From the NCBI RefSeq assembly GCF_044068515.1, contig NZ_JBIPKI010000056.1, positions 1 through 12,756 on the forward strand: a stretch of 12,756 nt of DNA. Direction: 5' to 3'. This document shows, piece by piece, positions 6,618-12,756 of this stretch (its first letter is position 1; every line of letters begins with the position of its first letter). The stretch is from Desulfurivibrio sp044068515. Its GTDB lineage: Bacteria; Desulfobacterota; Desulfobulbia; Desulfobulbales; Desulfurivibrionaceae. The notes beneath the pieces were generated by a model. The model saw only the letters and a list, made by a program, of their open reading frames with translations. It did no database searches and was not told the DNA's origin. The translations under genes and the position numbers were made by a program.

Positions 6618-7814
6618 ATGCCTGGTTTTGAAGTTTTTGGTGAGGAAGAAAAAAAAGAGATCGGCGAGGTCCTGGATACCGGGGTTCTTTTTCGCTACGA
6701 ATTTCCCAACGAACGACGCGGCATTTACAAGGTCCGCCAGTTCGAGGAAGAGTTCGCCCGTTACTGCGGAGTGGCGCACGCCCAGGCGGTGACCTCCGGC
6801 ACGGCGGCCCTCAAGGTGGCCCTGACCGCCATGGGGGTGGGGCCGGGCGATGAGGTTATCACCCAGGGCTTCACTTTTGTCGCCACCTGGGAGGCGATTT
6901 TCGATGTCGGGGCTATCCCGGTTTTTGCCGAGGTCGATGATACCCTGAACCTGGATCCGGCTGACCTGGAGGGGAAGATCACCGCCAGGACCAAGGCGAT
7001 CATCCCGGTCCACATGATGGGAGTGCCGGCCCGGATTGCCGAAATTAAGGCCATTGCCGACCGGCATGGCATCCCCGTCCTGGAGGACACCGCCCAGGCC
7101 CCGGGGGCCGGCATCAAGGGCCGTAAATGCGGCTCCTTCGGCCTTTGCGGCACCTTTTCCTTTGACCCGGTCAAGACCATGACCACCGGCGAGGGCGGGA
7201 TGATCATCACCGATGATGAAGATCTCTGGCGCAAGATGAGCGAGTATCATGACCACGGCCACGATCACGTGGCCAATCCCGGCGGCCGCGGCGGCGAGGG
7301 GCGCAGCTTTATCGGCTTCAATTTCCGGATGATGGAACTCCAGGGAGCCATCGGCCTGGCCCAGCTGGCCAAGCTGGACGGGATCATTGCCGCCCAGCGC
7401 CGCAACAAGGAGGCCCTGCGCGAGCTGGTCGGGCAGCTGCCCGGGGTGAGCTTCCGCACCGTAATCGATCCGGCCGGCGACAATGCATCGTTTTTGGCCT
7501 TTTTCCTGCCCGATGCCGCCGAAGCCCGGCGGGTCAATGAAATCCTGGGCCAAAACGGAGCCGGAGCGGTTTATTTTGCCAACAACACCTGGCACTACTA
7601 TCCCAAGTGGGAGCATCTCCTGGCCGGCTCCACCCTGGCCCGCTCCGGCTGGCCCTTCGAGGAAGCCGGCGGCCGGCGCCGGGTCCATTACGACCCCGCC
7701 GCTTTGCCCCGTTCGGCGGCCCTGCTGGATCGGCTGCTGGTTTACCCGGTGCCGGTCAAATTGAGCCCCGAGCGCCTGGAGCAGATCGGCAAAGCCGTCA
7801 AGGCTGCTTGCTGA
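6618..7814 (+). CDS. kdnA: DegT-family aminotransferase, probable Kdo8N transaminase KdnA
   Basis: PLP-dependent sugar aminotransferase of the DegT/DnrJ/EryC1/StrS family, 398 aa, usual length. Cofactor features: SGTAAL (60-65), LEDTAQ with D157 for the pyridine nitrogen, and SFDPVKTMTTGEGGM (181-195) with K186 as the Schiff-base lysine. The opening MPGFEVFGEEEKKE, the HDHGHDHV block (211-218) and the following IGFNFRMME segment closely resemble Shewanella KdnA as I remember it, more than generic DegT enzymes. Predicted reaction: amination of the C8 aldehyde of oxidised Kdo, probably with glutamate as donor, to give 8-amino-3,8-dideoxy-manno-octulosonate. ATG 6618 follows GGAGG closely. Its last 17 bases overlap the 3' end of the opposing rsmJ gene. 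Confidence 0.85.
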   Translation: MPGFEVFGEEEKKEIGEVLDTGVLFRYEFPNERRGIYKVRQFEEEFARYCGVAHAQAVTSGTAALKVALTAMGVGPGDEVITQGFTFVATWEAIFDVGAIPVFAEVDDTLNLDPADLEGKITARTKAIIPVHMMGVPARIAEIKAIADRHGIPVLEDTAQAPGAGIKGRKCGSFGLCGTFSFDPVKTMTTGEGGMIITDDEDLWRKMSEYHDHGHDHVANPGGRGGEGRSFIGFNFRMMELQGAIGLAQLAKLDGIIAAQRRNKEALRELVGQLPGVSFRTVIDPAGDNASFLAFFLPDAAEARRVNEILGQNGAGAVYFANNTWHYYPKWEHLLAGSTLARSGWPFEEAGGRRRVHYDPAALPRSAALLDRLLVYPVPVKLSPERLEQIGKAVKAAC

Positions 7815-8556
7815 TCAGGTAAATATCAAAGCGGCTGCTTTTGCCCTTGAGGGAAAAACTGGGAGGCCGGCCGGCGAGAAAGGGAGCCAGGCGGGGTCTT
7901 TTGACCACCACCCGCTCTCCGGCTTTGGCCAGCGCCTGCTCCAGGAGCAGATCGGCGTCATCGTCGTCGCCGGCCAGCTGACGCAGGAGGCGGAGCTCCT
8001 TTTTGACCAGGGAGCTCTTGCTGCGTTCCGGGAACATGGGATCTAGATAGATCACGTCGGCGGCGGGAACAGTCAGCCCGGCCAGAATGGCCCCGGCCTC
8101 CCCCAGGCTAAGTTGGAGCCGTCGGCCGACCCATGCGGCCAGGCCGGGATCGGCCTGGGCCCGGCGCAGGCCATCGGCCAGCAGGGCGTGAATCAGCGGA
8201 GATCGTTCAATGAGCCTGACCTGGCAGCCCAGATCCGCCATGATGAAGGCATCCCGGCCCAGGCCGGCGGTGGCATCGATGACGGTGGGTGCTTGCCGGC
8301 CCTTGATTCCCACCGCCCGGGCCAGGCTTTGCCGGCGGCCGCCCCCGCGTTTGCGGCGGTGGCTCAGGCCGGGGCTGGCAAGATCGACGCAGACCGGTCC
8401 CGGGGTCCCGGGGCCGGTCTGGCAGAGTTGCAGCCGCTCCGGCGTCAGTTGCAGCAAAAATGGGGGCGGCGGCCTGGCCGGATCAGCCAGGGGCAGGCCC
8501 AGGCGCTGAGCAAGCTGGGTGGCTGCGGCGGCCAGGGCCGGGTCGGTCGCCAGCAC
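7798..8556 (-). CDS. rsmJ: 16S rRNA (guanine-1516-N2) methyltransferase RsmJ
   Basis: SAM-dependent methyltransferase of the RsmJ (YhiQ) family that methylates G1516 of 16S rRNA. With the GTG start at 8556 it has 252 aa, like the E. coli protein (about 250). Family blocks: SHRRKRGGGRRQSLARAVG (65-83), SAM-binding DATAGLGRDAF (94-104), catalytic-region YLDPMFP (170-176), SSLVKKELRL (181-190), and the C-terminal GKSSRFDIYL. The start is uncertain: GTG at 8595 and ATG at 8652 are also in frame, none has a good ribosome site, and the longest form would overlap the start of kdsB by 44 bp. The gene is on the opposite strand inside the kdnB-kdnA-kdsB-mdh group; its 3' end overlaps kdnA by 17 bp and its 5' end is 52 bp from kdsB. 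Confidence 0.9.
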   Translation of the reverse strand: MLATDPALAAAATQLAQRLGLPLADPARPPPPFLLQLTPERLQLCQTGPGTPGPVCVDLASPGLSHRRKRGGGRRQSLARAVGIKGRQAPTVIDATAGLGRDAFIMADLGCQVRLIERSPLIHALLADGLRRAQADPGLAAWVGRRLQLSLGEAGAILAGLTVPAADVIYLDPMFPERSKSSLVKKELRLLRQLAGDDDDADLLLEQALAKAGERVVVKRPRLAPFLAGRPPSFSLKGKSSRFDIYLISKQP

Positions 8557-8608
8557 GGCGATTTTATCTTTGGTCGGGGGCCAATTCTTCTGCACAGGAA
8601 AAACGATA

Positions 8609-9379
8609 ATGGATTCCGCAGCGAAAAAACAGGCCAAAGTGGTGGCCATCATTCCGGCCCGCTATCATTCCAACCGTTTTGAAGGCAAGCCGCTGGCCCT
8701 GATCAACGGCAAGCCGATGATTCAGCAGGTTTATGAGCGGGCTCAGGCGGTGCCGTTGCTTTCCCGAGTGGCGGTGGCCACCGATGATGAGCGGATCGCC
8801 GCCTGTGTCCGCGCTTTCGGCGGCGAGGCGGTGATGACCCGCAGCGATCACGTTTCCGGAACTGATCGTCTGGCCGAAGCGGCGACCGTCATGGAAATCG
8901 ATGAACAGGATGTGGTGGTCAATATCCAGGGCGATCAGCCCCTGTTCGCTCCCGAGGTGGTCGAGCAGGTAGCCGGGCCTCTGCTGGCCGATCCCGCTCT
9001 GCCCATGGCCACCCTGATCTATCGCATTATCCGGCCCGAAGAAATCAACGATCCCAACCATGTCAAAACGGTTTTTGATCGTCACGGGCGGGCCCTCTAT
9101 TTCTCCCGGGCCCCGATTCCCTTCCAGCGTGATCCCGGCGGCGGCGCCCCCACCTATTACAAGCACCTGGGCTTTTACGCCTATCGTAAGGGGTTTTTGC
9201 TCACTTTCGTGGGCCTGCCGGAGGGGGAATGGGAATATTTTGAAAAACTCGAACAGTTGCGGGCCCTTGAATACGGCTACACCATTCAGGTGGTCCTGAC
9301 CGAACACGACTCGGTGGAGGTGGACACCCCCGCCGACCTGCAGAGGGTGATCAAAATTATCAAGGATATCAACCCCTAA
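8609..9379 (+). CDS. kdsB: CMP-Kdo / CMP-Kdo8N synthetase KdsB
   Basis: Cytidylyltransferase that activates Kdo, or Kdo8N, with CTP before transfer to lipid A; 256 aa, normal length. Visible motifs: nucleotide-binding AIIPARYHSNRFEGKPLA (13-30), SDHVSGTDRLAEA (79-91), metal-site NIQGDQPL (105-112), ALYFSRAPIPF in the middle and KLEQLRALEYGY plus DSVEVDTPADL near the end. The first motif has E25 where most family members have proline (RxPGKPL). ATG 8609 follows AGGA with a 9-nt spacer; the open frame further upstream lies over rsmJ. It sits with kdnB/kdnA as in Shewanella, where the clustered KdsB prefers Kdo8N, so the same preference is likely (inference). mdh follows after 14 bp. Confidence 0.93.
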   Translation: MDSAAKKQAKVVAIIPARYHSNRFEGKPLALINGKPMIQQVYERAQAVPLLSRVAVATDDERIAACVRAFGGEAVMTRSDHVSGTDRLAEAATVMEIDEQDVVVNIQGDQPLFAPEVVEQVAGPLLADPALPMATLIYRIIRPEEINDPNHVKTVFDRHGRALYFSRAPIPFQRDPGGGAPTYYKHLGFYAYRKGFLLTFVGLPEGEWEYFEKLEQLRALEYGYTIQVVLTEHDSVEVDTPADLQRVIKIIKDINP

Positions 9380-9393
9380 AAGGAGGAGAATAG

Positions 9394-10326
9394 ATGAAGA
9401 GACCTAAAATTACCATTATCGGAGCCGGCAACGTCGGCGCCACCGCCGCCCACTGGGCCCTGAGTCGCAATCTTGGCGATGTGGTGCTGCTGGACGTGAT
9501 GGAAGGCGTCCCCCAGGGCAAGGCTCTGGATCTGCTTCAGGCCGGGCCGGTGGACGGTTTCAGCCGGCGGGTGATCGGCAGCAATGATTACCGGGACTCG
9601 GTGGATTCCGACGTGGTGATCATCACCGCCGGTCTGGCCCGCAAACCCGGCATGAGCCGGGATGATCTGCTGGCCAAAAACGTTGAGATCGTCCAAAGCT
9701 GTGCCGATCAGGCCGCTCGTTTTTCCCCCAACGCCGTCCTGATCGTGGTGACCAATCCCATTGATGCCATGGTCTATACCGCCTACAAGGTGTCCGGATT
9801 TCCCCGGCAGCGGGTGATCGGGATGGCCGGGGTGTTGGACTCGGCCCGGTATCGGACTTTTCTCGCCGATGCCGTGGGGGTGGCTCCCCGGGATGTCAAT
9901 GCCATGGTCATGGGGATTCACGGCGACAACATGCTCCCCCTGGTCCGCCTGGCCAATGTGGCCGGAGTGCCGATCAGCGACCTGCTCGATGAGGAAACCA
10001 TCGCCGCCATTGTCAAGCGCACCCAGCATGGCGGGGCCGAAATCGTCAACCACCTCAAGACCGGCAGCGCTTTTTATACCCCGGGGCTGGCCGCGGTGGA
10101 AATGGCTGAAGCCATCTTAACCGACAGCAAGCGGGTGCTGCCCTGCGCCGCCTGGCTGGAAGGCGAGTTCGGCATTTTCGGCTGTTTTCTCGGGGTGCCG
10201 GTGGTGCTGGGTTCCGCCGGGGTCGAGCGCATCATCGAATTTCCTCTCACCGCTGAGGAACAAGCCTCCCTGGCCGAATCGGAGAAAATGGTGCGCGGCC
10301 AGATGGCGGCCACGGGAATCCAATAA
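9394..10326 (+). CDS. mdh: Malate dehydrogenase (LDH-like type)
   Basis: NAD-dependent malate/oxaloacetate dehydrogenase of the LDH-like group, 310 aa, cytosolic, central carbon metabolism. Rossmann motif IIGAGNVGATAA (8-19), D34 for NAD ribose, substrate loop LARKPGMSRDDLL with R83 and R89 (arginine at this place marks malate rather than lactate specificity), TNPID (120-124), catalytic pair D149/H176 (GVLDSARYR and GIHGDNM), and R152. The start ATG 9394 has a very strong AAGGAGGAG ribosome site and lies 14 bp after kdsB, so the two are probably one transcript. No functional link between mdh and the Kdo genes is obvious. Confidence 0.95.
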   Translation: MKRPKITIIGAGNVGATAAHWALSRNLGDVVLLDVMEGVPQGKALDLLQAGPVDGFSRRVIGSNDYRDSVDSDVVIITAGLARKPGMSRDDLLAKNVEIVQSCADQAARFSPNAVLIVVTNPIDAMVYTAYKVSGFPRQRVIGMAGVLDSARYRTFLADAVGVAPRDVNAMVMGIHGDNMLPLVRLANVAGVPISDLLDEETIAAIVKRTQHGGAEIVNHLKTGSAFYTPGLAAVEMAEAILTDSKRVLPCAAWLEGEFGIFGCFLGVPVVLGSAGVERIIEFPLTAEEQASLAESEKMVRGQMAATGIQ

Positions 10327-10395
10327 CCCTGCCGCGAGCCAAGTTGCGGGTCCTGCTCATAGCCCCTGGAATTTTAACCTGACCTGGATGGAGTA

Positions 10396-12651
10396 ATGCC
10401 CCAGCAGAGCGAGATCGACCGACAACTGGCCCAACTGGAGGCAGCCCGCTTCAGCCCCCTTGATCTCTTGCCTTATGAAGAGAGAGTGGAGAAGCTGCTG
10501 GCCCTGGTACTCAACGGCCTGCCGGCCGCCCCGGCTCCGGTGGCCGCGGGGTTGGCGGAGCTGGCCGCCGCCCTTGACCAGGCTTCCTGTGCCGAGGCCA
10601 GGGTTGTGGTTTTCGGCGGCGGCACCGGCTTGGCCAATATCATCGGCGGTGACAGCCGTAACCCCGCCTGGCCCGATGCCCCTTTCGCCGGGCTCAAGAG
10701 TGTTTTCCCCCAAACCAGTGCGGTGGTTTGCGTCACCGATGACGGCGGCTCCACCGGCGAGCTGCTCAAAGACCTGCCCTTGCTGGCCGTCGGGGACCTG
10801 CGGCATGTCCTGCTCGCCGCCGTGCGTCAGGATAAGCTGCAGAAGCAGTACGAGCTGGACGAGGCCGAAGCCCTGGCCACGGTACGGCTGCTCCATCGTC
10901 TTTTCAATTACCGTTTTGCGCGCTTGCCGGAAAATTCGCCGGCGATCCTGAAGCAATGCGGGGTGGACTTGAGCCGGCTGCATCCCTTCCTGGAGCGTTC
11001 TCTACAGGGACTGCTCGAGGAAATTTTCCACCACGAGCAGATGCAGGATTTGGGTCAGCGGCCCCACTGCCTGGGCAATCTCCTGCTGACCGCGGCCATT
11101 TACCAGCAGCCGGCGATGGATGGAGCCGTGGATCCCCGGCGGCCCCCGGCGGCCGCGGTGCTGGCCGGGCTGGCTTTTCTGGCCGATCTGCTGGGAGCCT
11201 CGCCGGAGGCGGTCCTGCCCTGTACCACCACCCCAGCCTCCCTCAAGATGCTTTACGATAACGGGGTTCTGGTCAGCGGCGAGAGCAAATCGGCCCGAGC
11301 CCGGCGCCGCAGCCCGGTGAACCGGGTTATGGTCGAATTCGTCGAGCAACCTGAAGTCCCGGCCCGGATTCTGACCGCCATTGCCGAGGCGGATATCATC
11401 CTTTTTGCTCCCGGCAGCCTGTTTACCAGCATTATTCCCATCCTCCAGGTTCCGGGCCTGGCGGCGGCGGTGCGGAGCAATAGCCGGGCCCTCAAGCTGT
11501 TGCTGGCCAATCTCTGGGTCCAGGCCGGGGAAACCGACCTGGTAACCGGCGAACGGGAGCGCCGCTTCCATGTTTCCGATCTGCTGCAGGCTTACAACCG
11601 CAATATTCCCGGGGGGATCGCCGCCCTCTTCCACCAGGTGCTGGTGGTGGGCATGCGGGAAATCCCCGGCAGTATTCTGCAGAGTTACGCTCTGGAAAAC
11701 AAGGTGCCGATCTATCTTGACCGGGAGCGGGTGCGGGAGTTGGGCCCGGCGCCCCTGGAGGCCGCTATTGCCGCCCAGTACGAGCTTGCTGGCGAGCGGG
11801 TGGTCCAGCACGATCCGGCGGCGGTGGCCGCGGCCGTGCGGGCCCTGTGGACTGTGCGGTCCTTGTTGACGACTGCCGATCCTGCCGGTCCGGCTCCGGC
11901 TGCGGGGACTGCCGCCCCCTTGCTCAATCCCCGCCGCCAGACCCTTGATGAGCGGCGGCGTCAATTCCGCCAGCGCTTGGCCCAAATGGATCTTCAGGCC
12001 GAGTGGCTGCCGCTGCTGGAAGATATTTTCTGGCAGCATCGGGATATTCTGCTCGAACACCTGGATCAGGTGGCCGGCATGCGGCAGGTGGCGGTCAGTG
12101 ATTGGCGCCGTTGCCAGGAATGGGACAATGTCTTTTCTTTTTACGATCCCGATGATCGGATGATCAGGATCCGGGCCGATATCATCCCCGGCTCCCCGCG
12201 CTGCGAGATCGCTTTTCTCGTCGCCCTCGGGCAGTCCCTGCTGGGCAACTACGCCGCCGCCAAGGAAAAAAGTCCGGTGATGGCAGGGCGGGAGCAGGTT
12301 GGTTATATCTTCAGCTTGACCATGCGGAATGATGAGGAGCGCCGTTGCTTTTTTACCGCCCCCGAGCTGGTGGAATACCTCCGCCTGGCCCGAATGTACC
12401 GGGCCGAGGACGATCCTCTCCGTTTTACCCGGGTGGTCAACGGCAGCGAAGGATTCACCCCGCCGGGCCTGCTTTTCGGGCTATCTTACGCCTGGTATCT
12501 GGACAACCGCTTCGCCCCCCATATCGAGTATAAAATGTCGATCACCCGCGCCGAGCAATCGGACCTGGTCCCCGAGCAGCTCCGGATCTCCTCGCGGCGC
12601 CAGGGGTTGATCGATTTCTTTCGCGAACGGGTCTTTCGTTGTCAGGCCTGA
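10396..12651 (+). CDS. Large CofD/YvcK-like protein with an extra C-terminal region
   Basis: 751 aa, cytosolic. Residues about 68-480 are a CofD/YvcK-type domain: VVFGGGTGLANII (71-83), VTDDGGSTGELL (113-124), GDLRHVL (133-139), a CLGNLLLTA block (225-233), LPCTT (274-278) and FAPGSLFTSIIPIL (337-350). CofD proper is a phospholactate transferase of F420 synthesis; YvcK proteins bind UDP-GlcNAc and affect carbon use and wall synthesis. The conserved DDGGSTG and APGSL motifs fit YvcK better, but the protein is about twice the usual YvcK length (roughly 320 aa). A proline/alanine linker (about 494-512) leads to a 240-residue C-terminal region that I do not recognise, rich in aromatic and charged residues. 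A roughly 65-residue N-terminal helical region precedes the core. ATG 10396 has GGAG only 2-3 nt upstream. It lies 69 bp after mdh with no clear promoter between them. Confidence 0.8.
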   Translation: MPQQSEIDRQLAQLEAARFSPLDLLPYEERVEKLLALVLNGLPAAPAPVAAGLAELAAALDQASCAEARVVVFGGGTGLANIIGGDSRNPAWPDAPFAGLKSVFPQTSAVVCVTDDGGSTGELLKDLPLLAVGDLRHVLLAAVRQDKLQKQYELDEAEALATVRLLHRLFNYRFARLPENSPAILKQCGVDLSRLHPFLERSLQGLLEEIFHHEQMQDLGQRPHCLGNLLLTAAIYQQPAMDGAVDPRRPPAAAVLAGLAFLADLLGASPEAVLPCTTTPASLKMLYDNGVLVSGESKSARARRRSPVNRVMVEFVEQPEVPARILTAIAEADIILFAPGSLFTSIIPILQVPGLAAAVRSNSRALKLLLANLWVQAGETDLVTGERERRFHVSDLLQAYNRNIPGGIAALFHQVLVVGMREIPGSILQSYALENKVPIYLDRERVRELGPAPLEAAIAAQYELAGERVVQHDPAAVAAAVRALWTVRSLLTTADPAGPAPAAGTAAPLLNPRRQTLDERRRQFRQRLAQMDLQAEWLPLLEDIFWQHRDILLEHLDQVAGMRQVAVSDWRRCQEWDNVFSFYDPDDRMIRIRADIIPGSPRCEIAFLVALGQSLLGNYAAAKEKSPVMAGREQVGYIFSLTMRNDEERRCFFTAPELVEYLRLARMYRAEDDPLRFTRVVNGSEGFTPPGLLFGLSYAWYLDNRFAPHIEYKMSITRAEQSDLVPEQLRISSRRQGLIDFFRERVFRCQA

Positions 12652-12756
12652 CTTGCCGGCGGGAGAGTTGATCCCCGGGCCCGATGTCCTCCGGCCGGGA
12701 ATTGCTCAGCGCCCCCGGGCACAGTGAGGCCAGAGCAGGGTGTGGAGCTGGAGCTG
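12652..12756. other. Window edge, no supported gene
   Basis: The 105 bp after the YvcK-like gene are GC-rich, with short inverted repeats but no T-tract terminator. A minus-strand frame enters from the right edge and stops at 12706, which could be the tail of a convergent gene, but 16 codons cannot support a call. Confidence 0.3.

Noticed and set aside
6600..7688. Long minus-strand open frame (362 codons) opposite kdnA
   Set aside because: Glycine-, proline- and histidine-rich antisense translation typical of GC-rich coding DNA. The plus strand encodes a full aminotransferase with intact catalytic residues.
11002..12060. Minus-strand open frame (352 codons) opposite the YvcK-like gene
   Set aside because: Shadow of a well-supported gene; low-complexity composition, no recognisable domain, no ribosome site.
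12706..12756. Tail of a convergent minus-strand gene at the right edge
   Set aside because: Only 16 codons before a stop, and the other frames are equally open; nothing supports coding.
1..12756. CRISPR arrays, tRNA or rRNA genes, IS elements, prophage or toxin-antitoxin genes
   Set aside because: Looked for repeats with regular spacers, terminal inverted repeats with transposase-like frames, tRNA-like CCA ends and paired small genes; none found.

Overview
The window looks like chromosomal DNA of a GC-rich Gram-negative bacterium. A member of the Desulfobacterota, such as a Desulfobulbales-type sulfate or sulfur reducer, is my best guess. The reasons are a sigma-54/NtrC-type regulatory block, an LDH-like malate dehydrogenase, a large CofD/YvcK-like protein, DarP and RsmJ, and Kdo (LPS) genes that prove an outer membrane. 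The taxonomic call is inference from gene content only.

Layout. (1) Positions 65-2637, minus strand: a two-component pair, a soluble GAF-type histidine kinase followed by an NtrC-family sigma-54 activator. (2) Positions 2638-2996: a divergent regulatory region with a near-consensus sigma-54 (-24/-12) promoter facing right. A strong intrinsic-terminator hairpin lies about 10 nt after the predicted transcription start, followed by two more small hairpins. (3) Positions 2997-4079, plus strand: a FemA/FemB/FemX-family aminoacyl-tRNA-dependent peptidoglycan-bridge ligase, which is unexpected in a Gram-negative genome. (4) Positions 4080-4511: no intact gene, but what looks like a small frameshifted membrane-protein gene. 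(5) Positions 4512-5102, minus strand: DarP (YjgA, DUF615). (6) Positions 5369-9379, plus strand: an iron-type alcohol dehydrogenase, a DegT-type aminotransferase and a CMP-Kdo synthetase. By family and order these match KdnB, KdnA and KdsB, the route to the amino sugar Kdo8N known from Shewanella LPS. rsmJ lies antisense between kdnA and kdsB. (7) Positions 9394-10326, plus strand: malate dehydrogenase, 14 bp after kdsB. (8) Positions 10396-12651, plus strand: a 751-residue CofD/YvcK-like protein with a long unrecognised C-terminal part. The last 105 bases hold no gene I can support.

How the parts fit. Most of the window concerns the cell envelope: a peptidoglycan cross-bridge-type enzyme, modified Kdo for the LPS inner core, and a YvcK-like protein (that family binds UDP-GlcNAc and influences wall synthesis). 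The most novel item is the apparent self-contained switch of kinase, sigma-54 activator, sigma-54 promoter, terminator-bearing leader and FemX-like ligase. The second is the likely Kdo8N pathway outside Shewanella, with an antisense rRNA methyltransferase gene embedded in it.
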